Notes: generated from the letters alone by a model not told the origin. DNA of 64,000 nt from Sinohyriopsis cumingii (GCA_028554795.2 CM068838.1:92462974-92526973), one strand, 5' to 3'; shown: positions 1 through 11,939, counted from the first letter of the stretch. Numbers and translations: made by a program.

Positions 1-229
1 GTTCACTGTATCATATGTTTGCCCAAAAGCAATATGGCTAATGGCACAATGCCTGCTGGGTAAATGACATCATACAGTATTTATAGCTGTCTAATCAACC
101 CTATACATTATGAAATGTCTGAACAATGGATTTGTTCCATATGTATAATCAATTTGGTCATCGATAGAGTGAAAAAACAAATGATTAAAACTGTTGCGTA
201 AATTACAAGAATAGTACAGTGATTCTAAT

Positions 230-540
230 TAGGGATGAACAGGTATGGAAATTTTGCCATGTACCCGACTGGGTTGGTTTTCACAAAGTCGGGCTTCTCC
301 AATCCCATTTTGTCTGGTTTCCCCACACCCTCTTTTGTTGCCATTTTTGTCAAGCACAAAATGTTTCTTGGATTTAAAAAAAAAAATTATTACCAGCATC
401 CAGAAAGATGTCAAGGAGCATGGAATTTGATATGGCAAGATCAAATTATAATCTTAAAAACCCAGCCAGGCCAGGTATTTGTGGGTAGTACAAAACCTGA
501 CTGGGTCTGAGTGGCCAGGTTGGGTGCCTGTCCATTCCTA
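230..540. mobile_element. hAT-type MITE (non-autonomous DNA transposon)
   Basis: The ends are imperfect terminal inverted repeats, TAGGGATGAACAGG at 230-243 and the complement of TAGGAATGGACAGG at 527-540 (12 of 14 alike). They are flanked by an 8-bp target-site duplication, ATTCTAAT (222-229) and ATTCCAAT (541-548), with one mismatch. An 8-bp duplication with this kind of end is the hallmark of the hAT superfamily. The 311-bp interior codes for nothing recognisable, so any movement would have needed a transposase made elsewhere. The mismatches suggest an old insertion. The small open frames inside it are not genes. Confidence 0.72.
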
Positions 541-548
541 ATTCCAAT

Positions 549-1249
549 GCCATTGCACAATCTTGGGGCATACTTTCTCACCTTTATCCCATGCAAATCA
601 CTTATAGAAACTAATTATCTTTGGTTGAAATTATAGGCAATTACACTCATATTAATTATCAGAATTTCTTTAAGATGACAAATCAAGCAACACCTACCCC
701 TTTCTAAATGCCATGCCTTATCTCCTATTGATAATGCAATCTTTTGCCAATTTTACTCCTCATTATTTACTGCTCTATTTTTCTGTCACTAATCAATAAA
801 ACACAGGGTAGGAATGACCATTTATCTGCTGTTTATTTAATTCTGATTGATGCTACAGTGTATTCATTTGTGTTTATTATCAACAGGGCTATGTTTGCTT
901 GTTTTTGTAATTAAATATCAGGGCTTTATCAAGCTGGCAGGTGGTTTAGTGTCTAATGCATTGTTGACTGAGACCAACAAAGCAATATTCTAAAGTCAAA
1001 TTCACTTGACTGATTTTCAATGGATAAAAATCATTACACACTTGTATTTAACTAGTGATAGGGCATTGTTGGTTTGGTCATCTGATGAGCTTAGATTTAA
1101 TATTACCAAACAAAAACAAGGAAGTGATGAAAAAGTGTAATCACCTAAATATTTTTGGTATGAGATGGACTTGTATGTATTAATTTCAGTTAATGCAGAT
1201 TTAATTTGTTTATTACAGCACAATTTTTCAATCCAAATCCAAGTTCCTA
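549..1249. other. AT-rich stretch, nothing recognised
   Basis: No coding region, RNA gene or repeat family could be supported here on either strand. Confidence 0.5.
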
Positions 1250-1500
1250 GGGGCCCCAAGTGGCTAAGTGGTCTAAAGTGCACACTGTTACGGATCACTG
1301 CCATCTCACCTCTGTGTGGATTCAAGTCTCAGGCTCAGTCAATGTGGGTATGTGAGAAAGCTTGCCAGTAGCTTTTCATGGGTAGGTTCTTTCCAGGGTT
1401 TTCTCAGGTTCTTCCTCCACCATTTATAATGGCTGCCATGTATAGCTATCTTGTGCTGAAAAATGTTGTTAAACCCTATAACATCAACAGTAACAACAAC
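1250..1500 (+). mobile_element. SINE-B copy, diverged, near full length
   Basis: It starts with a tRNA-like head (A-box region around CTAAGTGGTCTAAAG, degenerate B box GGATTCAAGTCTC). The family body follows (GTGAGAAAGCTTGCCAGTAG, then CTTCCTCCACCAT) and the tail is a degraded (AAC)n. It is clearly the same family as the copy at 53852-54102 but carries many more substitutions, so it is older. I found no convincing target-site duplication. Confidence 0.75.
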
Positions 1501-2369
1501 CATGTTTCTAATTTGGAAAATTTTAAGGAGGCTGCACAAAGCACATGACTTTTAGATTTTATAATGGACTAAAAATACTCTGCAGGATGAACATTATTTG
1601 GCTAAGGAACGGTGTCATCCAAACAAGTCATATTAGTTTAAAAAAGAAACAAGAAACAACAGACAACACTCCCATGCTTTCTTCAAGCTGGCAGGCTCTT
1701 GGATAGTGAACATTATAAATTAAATGTAGTAATTAAACCTTGTTAAGCATCATTCATAATTCCAATGGACTTGTAGTAAAATTATAAAGATATTTCATTC
1801 CTCGGATGTTTCTTGTGATGAGGACTGTATTTGTGTGGAACAACTGTATGTATTCATGCAACAGGTTGTATACTGTTCCGCTAATTCTTCATTAAATGCA
1901 TGTATTTAAAAAAAAGCAACAGCTTTCTTAATTTTGTGTACTCATACACACAGAGACACCGATGATATTATAATTACTTTCTCTCTCTCTCTCTTTCATA
2001 GTTTTACTCTCTCTATCTCGCTCTTGTTTGACAAATAAACACTTAAAAAAGACATTTTTTTGCTTTCATATCTACAAAAACCTCTGTAAAAACAAAAACT
2101 TCTCAAAACCAAATAAAAGTTTGGTCCTAAGCATTTTTGGCTTTAAGGGGTTTCACTTTTCATATCCAATTTTTTTTCTTAAAAAGTCTTTTAGTTAGTA
2201 ACGGTGACCATATCAATATCATTTCAGCAAATTTGAAAGATCGTTAAGCCAGGATGCTTTCTTTAATTTTGATAAGTTGCTTTTTAAAGATGTTGTGAAC
2301 AGAAATTGCTTATGGATGATGCACCATATCTTAAGTCCACTGACCGTATGGAAATACCATTTTGCTTCT
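1501..2369. other. AT-rich stretch with a short CT repeat
   Basis: A (CT)n microsatellite lies at about 1979-1996 with more CTCT runs up to 2025. Nothing else was recognised. Confidence 0.5.
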
Positions 2370-2650
2370 TGGAGTCACTGTGACATTGATTTTTCACCAT
2401 ATGACCACAAAATCAAGAATAACGGTACTGTGTTGAAACAATATTCATTTCTGCAGTCAACTTGTCCTTGACCTTTGGAACCCAAGAAACAATTGTTTTT
2501 GGGATCAAAGTGTCCTTGACCTTTCTTTACAACCCAAAGCTCAACAGGCTTCTTCCTTACCTCAAGTGTAAGCTATCCACAAAATTTGGTAACTGCTGAT
2601 GTTGCGAATTATTATGCAGAAATGAAATTGGTTACACATGGGTGGATGGA
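2370..2650 (+). repeat. TGACCTTTGACC-family repeat, about two degenerate units
   Basis: Phrases such as GTCCTTGACCTTT, CTTCTTCCTTACC, CAAGTGTAAGC and ATCCACAAAATTTGGT recur in the same order as at 57755-58950 and 61570-62300. The family is dispersed in this window with a period of very roughly 100-150 bp. No coding capacity is seen; it is probably a piece of a larger non-autonomous transposon. Confidence 0.55.
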
Positions 2651-4283
2651 CATCATTAAATAATATGCTTTACTCTATGGCAGGCATACAAAATTCACTA
2701 TGTTATTCAGTATTATAAACTGACACATGGTTCTTAATTAATAAGTGACAAACTTTGGTAGCAAATAGTCATCCATCAACTTTGTTCCACATCAAACTTT
2801 AGTATATGTAGGTAACTAAATTTATTTATCTAGTGCTCTTTTCTCTGACTGGATGCAACTCAAGAATCAGATCCAATCAGATTGCTTGTTCTATCTGACC
2901 TAGGAAGACAGATGGGACAAAATAATCATGGCATCCATAGACAATGACATATGTCATACAACAATTGCTACAATTCCAGCCATTTATAAGAGAAATTCTT
3001 TGAAGTAAAGAAAGCATATGTTCATCAGTGAAGTTGTCATATTAAATACCCAAAATGTGTAATGAGTTCTCTCACTGGCCAATTAATATAGCATTCTATA
3101 GGCATTGATCTTTTATTGGTGATAAGAATGTTTAAAAATACTGTTATTCTGGCTGAATGGCAAAAGATTTTGTGACCATGATGTTGTCAGGTGACTTAGA
3201 TATATTACATTTATAATTTACCTAATATTTACCTTTTTGCTATTACAAGCCTAATTCAAGATCAAATACTAGCATTATTAGATTATACAAAATCTTGATA
3301 TGTTTTTATGGATTGTAACAGGTGGTGTTACAAGCATAGTTTGCATTTCTGATTAGATGATAGAAAAAAGAATATTGGATTCATAGGGTATGCTATTACT
3401 GATTATGACAAAATATTTGTTCTTGTAACTGTAAATTAATGATGAGAAAGATAAGGTGTAATTAGACCATAGGGGCCAAGATTTTTCATTGCTAGTTTGG
3501 CTACTTAACCCAAATCAGGTACCCTTTGCCTTATTCTGACAGACTAGGAACAGGTAAGGTACCAATAGGTATGTAGGTACATGTATATGGTTTAAAGGCA
3601 CATCTGCACTATCCAGGACAACGAGTGGCAAGTATGTTTAGGTATAGAAAGACATGCAAAAGAGATAAAGCCCCAAAAAGGTAAAATCCTTCAAAATTAA
3701 ATGTCCAAATTTTTTCAAAAAATTTTGTACTCTTGCAAAAAGTCCAAGATATTTTCAGTCATTATAGCTTTATCATCACTGGTCACATCCTATGGCAAAT
3801 ATATGCCTATTACCTCTTACAACATTTGGCCAATTCAACATCCCTAAGACTAGAGAAAGTGGGATGGATTCTACTCCTGGAATTTTGTGAGAGTGAACCG
3901 ATAAACAACTTGCTGATGAGCTACATCCAATAGTGCTTCTGACTGGCTGGCACAGCAACCAATGTACAATATTGTTACACCACACTGTACCACTTATAAT
4001 TTGATATGATGACTGGGAACCTGTTTACTCGAACCCCAGCAACTCTATATGAAATTGACAATACTTTTTATATTACTGTTTTATTGCAAAATTCCCTAAC
4101 GACTCCCAACACTTCAAATAACACGAATGTAAATATATTGAACAGATCTGTGTAAATTCAATTACCAGTTTTATGTAAAAGAACAATATACACAAAAATG
4201 ACTAATTATTATTTGAAAACGTTTCACAAAGTGAACTGTTCATAATAACTGACAGTTTAGTTACATCATAATGCCGTGTTCAT
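2651..4283. other. AT-rich stretch, nothing recognised
   Basis: I read both strands for coding similarity, tRNA-like boxes and terminal repeats and found nothing I can support. Confidence 0.45.
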
Positions 4284-4336
4284 TGAAACAATATGAAAAC
4301 AATATGAAAACAATATGAAAACAATACGAAAACAAG
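4284..4336. repeat. 12-bp tandem repeat, four copies
   Basis: The unit AACAATATGAAA is repeated about four times, with the last copy changed by one base. Confidence 0.85.
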
Positions 4337-4647
4337 GAAACAGTAATTGTATGAAACAGGACAGGATGAGGAAAAAGTTTCAAATGATATGTACGGTACT
4401 TGCTAATAGAATCTGACACTTATTGATTCACAAGTAAAACTTTTAACTCCTGACCAAAAACATCTTTGTTTTCTACTGCTCACTCCCCAGTTCATTAATC
4501 TATGACATGCATGAATTATTAAAAATAATCAGTAATTGAGACCATATATTGTCCTGATTTCATCGATATAATAAAATGAGACATTAGTGGGCAAATGCAA
4601 AATAGTGATTCCTATACACATATCAGATCAAAGAACTAGTTTCTCAC

Positions 4648-5765
4648 CAAAAGGCACCTCAATACAACATCCTCACCATAAGGCACCTCAGTACAACATC
4701 CTCACTACAATGCATAATGTAACATCCTCATTATAAGGCACAGTGTAACATCCTCACTATAAGGCACAGTGTAACATACTCATTATAAGGCACAGTATAA
4801 CATCTTCACTATAAGTCAACTCAGTGTAACATCCTCACTATAAGGCGCAGTGTAACATCCTTAATAAAAGGCACAGTGTAACATTCTCACTATAAGGCAT
4901 AGTGTAACACCCTCACTATACATCACCTCAGTGTAACATCCTCAGTATAAGTCACCTCAGTATAACATCTTTACTATAACACACCTCAGTGTAACTTTTC
5001 AATATGAGGTACCTCAATCTAACATCTTTATTAAAAGTCACCTCAGTGCAATATCTTCACTATAAGACACCTCAGTACATCATCCTCACTACAGTGCACC
5101 TCAATATAACATCTTCAACATAAGGTACCTCAATGTAATATCTTTGCCATAAGGCACCTATGTGTAAAATCCTCATGATAAGGTACACCAGTGTAACATC
5201 CTCTCCATAAGGTACATCTGTGTAACACTCACATATCAGTAAAGCAGCCTCATTATAAGACACTTCAGTATAACATCTCCATTATAAGGCACTTCAATAT
5301 AACATCTCCATTATAAGGCACTTCAATATAACATCTCCATTATAAGGCACTTCAATATAACATCTCCATTATAAGACATGTCAGTATAACATCTCCATTA
5401 TAAGGCACTTCAATATAACATCTCCATTATAAGACACGTCAGTATAACATCTCCATTACAAGGCACTTCAATATAACATCTCCATTATATGACACTTCAG
5501 TATAACATCTCCATTATAAGGCACTTCAGTATAACATCTCCATTATAAGGCACTTCAGTATAACATCTCCATTATAAGGCACTTCAATATAACATCTCCA
5601 TTATAAGGCATTTCAATATAACATCTCCATTATAAGACACTTCAGTAGAACATCTTCATTATAAAACACTTCAGTATGACATCCTCGATATAAGGCACTT
5701 CAGCATCACATCCTCATTATAAGGCATACCATTATAACATATTGCCCATAATATCTCAGTATAAC
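4648..5765. repeat. Minisatellite, 29-bp unit, about 38 copies
   Basis: The unit is close to CACTATAAGGCACCTCAGTG plus TAACATCCT. The left half is variable (26-29 bp units) and the right half, about 5236-5640, is nearly uniform with a TTATAAGGCACTTCAATA core, as expected if the right half expanded more recently. The first 20 bases resemble the unit of the array at 10229-11588, so the two arrays probably share an ancestor. Confidence 0.9.
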
Positions 5766-5831
5766 AGTCTATTAGGTGGCTATGTTTCTTCATTCCTTTA
5801 TATTATGCAATAATAATACAGTGAATAACGT

Positions 5832-6160
5832 GTGTGTGTGTGTGTGATTTGGATTTTTAACATAGCTTTAACAATGTTTCAGTTATATTGCTATGATGTC
5901 TGCATTGTGGCAGTTTCATAGCGATGTCTAGCACTGGGGCATCATGCTGCAGACATGTAGCATGATGTCCCACCCATGAGTCACATTATCCTGACACCAG
6001 GCAGACCAGTCCGAACACTAACCACTTAATGCTGAGCGCCAAGCAAGGCAGTTGTAAGCAACATTTTTATAACTCTTTGGTATGACTCTGCCAGGGATTG
6101 AACCCACAACCTCCTGCATCCCAGGGAGACACTCCAACCACTACAGGCCACCGGAGCAGT
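5832..6160 (-). mobile_element. SINE-A copy, near full length
   Basis: Read on the minus strand it starts with a tRNA-like head (GTAGTGGTTGGAGTGTC, B box GGGTTCAATCC). The family body follows (CATACCAAAGA, GTGTCAGGATAATGTGAC, CATGATGCCCCAGTGCTAGA) and it ends in a GT/CA-rich tail. The middle resembles a conserved central block of SINEs known from molluscs. Such elements are transcribed by RNA polymerase III and copied by a partner LINE. Confidence 0.85.
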
Positions 6161-6517
6161 TATCAATAATGTATCACAGCATAAGAAAACCTCACATATA
6201 GAATGGTACATTTTACTGATCCCATGAACAACACAATAAAGAAGGATCACTGCAGTCCAACATAAAAAGCAAACAAATGTTCTAGAGTAAAAACAATAGG
6301 GCCATGTTGGTATGATATTACCGGTACTCACAGTAATGAGGTGATGCTTCAGCTTGCTAACACTCTACAGACTATATCTTTTATCAAGTAAAATCTTCAA
6401 GCTTTCCATCGAGTGAGTTTGGTTTTGAGAAGCTCTGTGCATATTAATAAAACTGAATGCAGTTAAACTCAAACTGAATGTGATGCATTTAATTTATCTG
6501 GCAAATCTGGCCATAAT
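6161..6517. other. Nothing recognised
   Basis: AT-rich sequence between two SINE remnants, with no supported feature. Confidence 0.4.
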
Positions 6518-6592
6518 ATATTTGTTGTTGTTGTTTTGGATTTAATGCCAATTCACAATGCAAGAGAAGTTATATATGGCAGTCACATTTGG
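6518..6592 (-). mobile_element. SINE-B 3'-end relic
   Basis: A (TTG)n run followed by GGATTTAATGCCA and a TATATGGCAGTCAC block matches, with many changes, the complement of the SINE-B 3' end. Only the tail and the last 60 or so bases remain. Confidence 0.4.
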
Positions 6593-6837
6593 GATCAGAT
6601 TTTTATCAAACTTTCATGCATGTTATGATGTGATCTTGCATATAATTGATAACACTCGTACAATCAGCACTTTATATTTCTATTCACATTTTGATTGGAG
6701 TTGTTAATTAGTTTTATATTATCAAGATGCTGAATGTATTTGATTATGAGAAATATATGTGCATATTAATGAGATAATCATGTATCTGACTGGCTTGTTT
6801 TCAACCATGGAGACTGAATTCCATTGTCAAAAATATG

Positions 6838-7149
6838 GCCTCCAGAGTGGTAACAAGACTGGAAATATGGCCTCCAGAGTGGTAACAAGACTAGAAATGT
6901 GGCCTCCAGAGTGGTAACAAGACTGGAAATATGGCCTCCAGAGTGGTAACAAGACTAGAAATGTGGCCTCCAGAGTGGTAACAAGACTGGAAATATGGCC
7001 TCCAGAGTGGTAACAAGACTAGAAATGTTGCCTCCAGAGTGGTAACAAGACTGGAAATATGGCCTCCACAGTGGTAACATGACTAGAAATGTGGCCTCCA
7101 GAGTAGTAACAAGACTAGAAATGTGGCCTCCAGAGTGGTAACAATTAGG
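6838..7149. repeat. Minisatellite, 32-bp unit, about 10 copies
   Basis: The core GGCCTCCAGAGTGGTAACAA repeats every 32 bp. For much of the array units ending CTGGAAATAT alternate with units ending CTAGAAATGT, which gives a 64-bp higher-order period. The core resembles single-copy stretches just downstream (7265-7295 and 7405-7440), so the array looks like an expansion from inside the adjoining transposon relic. Confidence 0.9.
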
Positions 7150-7535
7150 GCTGGAAATATGGTCTTACTAATAAGCCCAGCCAATCTGTGCCTCTCCATC
7201 TCCTTTTAAAACTTGTCTGCGGTTTTGATGATACAAGCATATATTCCAATTCTGATCAAAACTGGATCAGAAATATGGCTACAAGAATGGTAACAAAATC
7301 AGGCAAAGATCAGTTCGTTAATACACTGAGTATCTCACTTATGGACACACTTGTCTGACATGTTGATGGTATAAATATATATTCCAGTTTGAACAGAATC
7401 AGATCAAAAAATGCCCTGCAGATTAGTAACAAGCAAATGTTGATGAATGGATAGATGATGGATTGGCGGACAATGGTCACTGCACCATACCATAAGCTCA
7501 GTTGACCTTAAGGCCAGATGAGCTAAAAACTGGAA
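7150..7535 (+). mobile_element. Relic of a dispersed non-coding repeat, seed of the 32-bp array
   Basis: Two diverged internal copies (7190-7330 and 7360-7510) share a CAAGCATATATTCCA-like stretch and an AAATATGGC...GGTAACAA stretch. The end near 7490-7535 (CATAAGCTCA then GGCCAGATGAGCTAAAAA) resembles the end of a repeat I recall as common in mollusc genomes. Similar sentences recur weakly at 2200-2320, 29060-29200 and 31090-31190. Family name and class are not certain. Confidence 0.45.
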
Positions 7536-7589
7536 TCAAATCAAAATATCTCAATACTTTAATCAGGGTTTTTCTTAGAATTTTTGCAA

Positions 7590-8516
7590 CAGAAGTACAA
7601 TCAAGGCACCCAGTGATAGCACTTTATAACCAACAGAATTATAATCAAGACACCCAGTGATAGCACTTTATAACCAACAGAAGTAATCAAGACACCCAAC
7701 TTTATAACCAACAGAATTACAATCAAGACACCCAGTGATAGCACTTTATAACCAACAGAAGTACAATCAAGACACCCAGTGATAGCACTTTATAACCAAC
7801 AGAATTACAATCAAGACACCCGGTGATAGCACTTTATAACCAACAGAAGTACAATCAAGGCACCCAGTGATAGCACTTTATAACCAACAGAAGTAATCAA
7901 GACACCCAGTGATAGCACTTTATAACCAACAGAATTACAATCAAGACACCCGGTGATAGCACTTTATAACCAACAGAAGTACAATCAAGGCACCGAGTGA
8001 TAGCACTTTATAACCAACAGAAGTAATCAAGACACCCAGTGATAGCACTTTATAACCAACAGAATTACAATCAAGACACCCAGTGATAGCACTTTATAAC
8101 CAACAGAAGTAATCAAGACACCCATTGATAGCACTTTATAACCAACAGAATTACAATCAAGACACCCAGTGATAGCACTTTATAACCAACAGAATTACAA
8201 TCAAGACACCCAGTGATAGCACTTTATAACCAATAGAAGTACAATCAAGACACCCAGTGATCAACGTTCCCTCTAAGCTGTGCGTGTGTGTGGCCGTGCA
8301 GCTGCTCAGACATCCCTGTGCATCACAATCGACGAAGATCTAAAATTTTTGCTCAAGTCACTGTAATGCTTGCACAATGCAGCTTGCATAGTGTGCACAT
8401 CTACCATTCGCTTAGAGGGAACGTTGCCAGTGATAGCACTTTATAACCAACAGAAGTACAATCAAGACACCCAGTGATAGCACTTTATAACCAACAGAAG
8501 TAATCAAGACACCCAA
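7590..8516. repeat. Minisatellite, 42-44-bp unit, about 17 copies, split by a MITE
   Basis: The unit contains CACCCAGTGATAGCACTTTA and TAACCAACAGAAGTACAATC. Two length classes exist (with or without an ACAA step after AGT) and one unit near 7690 is shortened. The array is interrupted at 8262-8426 by a hAT MITE and resumes in register after its target-site duplication, so the array is older than that insertion. Confidence 0.93.
8262..8426. mobile_element. hAT-type MITE nested in a minisatellite
   Basis: The 165-bp insert has perfect 17-bp terminal inverted repeats, CAACGTTCCCTCTAAGC at 8262-8278 and its complement at 8410-8426. It is flanked by a perfect 8-bp target-site duplication, CCAGTGAT, at 8254-8261 and 8427-8434. 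Both signs fit hAT superfamily elements. The GC-richer interior (GTGCG and TGTGC runs) differs from the AT-rich surroundings and does not code for protein. Perfect ends and duplication suggest a fairly recent insertion. Confidence 0.93.
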
Positions 8517-8675
8517 TTCTATATACCTTGATTTCTTTCATAGGAATCTGGAATGACTGTGTAGTTGCATGAGAATTAATTACTAGGAATGTCATGCAAG
8601 TGTGTCTGCTACATACGAGTGCATATAACACCGATTGAGTAACATCATTTTTTGGCGATGTGTGCTTAGTCATGA

Positions 8676-8770
8676 GGGAATAAGGGCTCATGTGTGCAGG
8701 CAAGGCGATGGGTGCTGTTTACCCACAGACCTGGGTTCAAATCTCGATACAGTAGGAATTCAAATTCTCT
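8676..8770 (+). mobile_element. Possible tRNA-derived SINE head
   Basis: GGGTTCAAATCTC at about 8731 reads as a Pol III B box, and the preceding 60 bases could be a worn tRNA-like head. No second copy in the window confirms a family. Confidence 0.22.
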
Positions 8771-8888
8771 AACCTGTAAAATAGTATTATTTGTATTAAA
8801 ATATTAATCTGTCTACTATAATCAATCATTCTTCTAAAGAAATCCAGGGATAACACTTTCCGTTCTGTCTGGTGTATATTTATAACTC

Positions 8889-8949
8889 TATCTCTCTCTC
8901 TCTCTATGTATGTATGTATGTATGCATGCATGCATGTACATACGTACGT

Positions 8950-9036
<87 letters not shown>

Positions 9037-9056
9037 CATACATACACACACACATA
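8889..9056. repeat. Compound microsatellite
   Basis: Runs of (CT)n, (ATGT)n, (ATGC)n and (ACGT)-like tetramers are followed by about 40 TA steps (8952-9032), then (CATA)n and (CA)n. Open frames of isoleucine and tyrosine across it are artefacts of the dinucleotide run. Confidence 0.95.
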
Positions 9057-10228
9057 TGGGGTCAATTAATAAAAATGTTGTCATTAAAATTATTTTGTAA
9101 TATAATCAAGTAACTTCCTAATTTAGTAGTAGACTACAACATAACATATATTTTTTTAATTATTATTTAGAAAAATAAATATGAAAGTTTCCTTCTTCTC
9201 CACAAATAATGTGAAAAGTTTGCTTAATTTTTACAAATAATAATTTTGTATTTTCATCAACATTATACATTGTTCTCCAAGTTTTATTTATTGTAGGTAA
9301 AAGTCATTAATATATACTAGTCCTAATATCTGGATAATATATTAGCAGTGTTCATTCATAATTAACACTCATTATAGTTAATTATCTAAACAAATTCAGA
9401 TCCCCTTGAGACAAATAAAATTTGTCTATCTTGAATAAATAGTTATGACTGATGGTATTACAACTTTCAAACAAGAATATTAAGCAAGCACCCAAGCTAT
9501 ATTCAAATTTAATGATGTTGGGAAAAAAGGTATTGAAATAAAAGTTAAAATAAAAGTTAAACAACTTTAACACTGAGGTTAATCAAGGGTTTGGACAAAT
9601 GCATGTACATACAGCCATATTTAAAGATGCAAAATTATTACTGTGTCCATTAATATGGGCTAAACATTAGGTCAAAATGACTTATTTAGTCACAATCATG
9701 CTGAACTCATCAAATTAACTAACAGTGGACATAAGACTGAAGTGAAAGAAGCTACAAACATTGGTCACAGCCACGTATCTTAGGTGAACAGTTTTTGTGC
9801 ACCAATGCACAAACATATATCAATGTCCTTGACCCTGTGGATAATAGAACCCAAGAAAGTGACAAAAACATGGAATTTAAACAAAGTCATTGAAGCAAAA
9901 AATGAAGGTCAGGCTGATAAGATTTACAGCAATTTGGTATTTTACCCACCTAGCTGTATTCATGAAGTAAATTGGATGACTTTCCAACCAATAATAAGCA
10001 ACTGAGGTTAACAAAAAAGCAAAGCCAGGCAAGTGTGAAATTAATCTTTCACTGACTTTAGTCATTTGGTGTTCTACACAACAAAATGCATTGACAAGTA
10101 AACTGATTCTATATCTAACTGAGAGGATGGTTGGTTTTTGTTATTCAAATATTAGTCAGGCGAAAAGCACTTAACTTTACAATAAAATATAACATAAATA
10201 TAAATATAAACCAATCATTAAAACAAAT
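9057..10228. other. AT-rich stretch, nothing recognised
   Basis: No gene or repeat family could be supported. A short duplicated AATAAAAGTTAAA motif sits at about 9535-9560. Confidence 0.45.
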
Positions 10229-11588
10229 GAATACAGTGGTCCCATGCAATAAAGCCCATCAGTGAATACAGTGGTCCTACACTATAAAGCCCCTTCTGTG
10301 AATACAGTGGTCCCCACTATAAAGCACTTCAGTGAATACAGTGGTCCCATACAACAAAGCCCCTTCCGTTAATACAGTGGCCCCACAATATAAAGCCATC
10401 AGTGAATATAGTGGTTCCACGCTATAAAAACCCGTCAGTGAATACACTAGTCCCAAACTATGATGTCCCTCTATGAATACAATGATTCCAAACTAAATAC
10501 CCTCAGTGAATACAGTGGTCCCACACTAATGCCCCTCTGTGAATACTGTGGTTCCACACTTTAAATCCCCTCAGTGAATACAGTGGTCTCATAATATAAA
10601 GCCTCTCTGTGAATACAGTGGTCCCATACTATAAAGCCCCTTTCACGAAAACAGCTGTAACTCACTATAAAGTTCCTCAGTGAATACAGTGGTCCCACAC
10701 TATAAAGCCCCTCAGTAAATACAGTGGTCCCACACTATAAAGCCCCTTTCATGAAAACAGCTGTAACTCACTATAAAGTTCCTCAGTGAATACAGTGGTC
10801 ACACACAATAAAGCCCCTCAGTAAATACAGTGGACCCACAAACTATAAAGCCCCTTTCATGAAAACAGCTGTAACTCACTATATAGTTCCTCAGTGAATA
10901 CTGTGGTCCCACACTATAAAGCCCCTCTGTGAATACAGTGGTCCAACACTATAAATCCCCTCTGTGAATACAGTGGTCCCACACTATAAATTACCTCTAT
11001 GAATACAGTGATTCCACACTATAAATCCCTTCAGTAAATACAGTGGTCACACACTATAATGTCCCTCTGTGAATACAGTGATTCCACACTATAAATTCCT
11101 TCAGTGAATCACACTATAATGCCCCTCTGTGAATACAGTAGTCCCACAATATAAATAACCTCAGCAATAAAATTGTCCTGCACTATAAAGCCCGTCTGTG
11201 AATACAGTGGTCCCACACTATAATGCCCCTCTGCGAAAACAGTGGTCCCACACTATAAAACCCCTCTGTGAATACAGTGGTCCCACACTATAAAACCCCT
11301 CTGTGAATACAGTGGTCCCACACTATAAATCCCCTCTGTGAATACAGTGGCCCCACACTATAAAACCCCTCTGTGAATACAGTGGTCCCACACTATTAAA
11401 CCCCTCTATGAATACAGTGGTCCCACACTATAAAACCCCTCTGTGAATACAGTGGTCCCACACTATAAAACCCATCTGTGAATACAGTGGTCCCACACTA
11501 TAAAACCCCTCTGTGAATACAGTTGTCCCACACTATAAAACCCCTCTGTAAATACAGTGGTCCCACACTATAAAACCCCTCTGTGCAC
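10229..11588. repeat. Minisatellite, 35-bp unit, about 38 copies
   Basis: The unit is ATACAGTGGTCCCACACTAT followed by AAAACCCCTCTGTGA. The right part (about 11200-11588) is nearly uniform and the left part is worn. Between 10620 and 10890 a three-unit block of about 108 bp, marked by TTTCATGAAAACAGCTGTAA, is itself repeated three times. The segment CACTATAAAGCCCCTCAGTG matches the core of the 29-bp array at 4648-5765 at about 18 of 20 positions. Confidence 0.93.
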
Positions 11589-11594
11589 ATTTTT

Positions 11595-11895
11595 TAAAGG
11601 CTTTTTGCTTGCTGATAACATTGTTATTGGTAAAAAAAGCCTCAAATGGTTATAAATGGGTATATTAAAAACAAATTACAGCAATGGCCTGAACTTCTCA
11701 TTAAACTAATATGCCCACAAAATGTAAATATGCCCACAAAATATAAATATGCCCACAAAATGTTGTTTCCACACCTGTGGTTTTTGCTTATAGATAAAGT
11801 TTTTGGCATAAAAAGCCCCAAAAGATTATAAAAATATGTATAAAAAAATATGAAAAATTGCAAGCAATAACCTGAAAATCTAGAAGTCATCTTTT
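11595..11895. repeat. Two diverged copies of a roughly 175-bp sequence
   Basis: A stretch at 11598-11700 (GCTTTTTGCTTGCTGATAA, AAAAGCCTCAAA, GCAATGGCCTGAA) is echoed at 11775-11875 (GTTTTTGCTTATAGATAA, AAAAGCCCCAAA, GCAATAACCTGAA). Between them lie three copies of a 20-bp repeat, ATGCCCACAAAATRTAAAT, at 11710-11765. Confidence 0.6.
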
Positions 11896-11939
11896 AGGAC
11901 TTTGATTAAATTAATATTAGTGTATGACTCTAAATTTAA

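Noticed and set aside
8737-9084. Open frames rich in Tyr and Ile
   Set aside because: They are produced by the (TA)n and tetranucleotide microsatellite. The one at 38956-39255 is the same kind of artefact plus SINE sequence.
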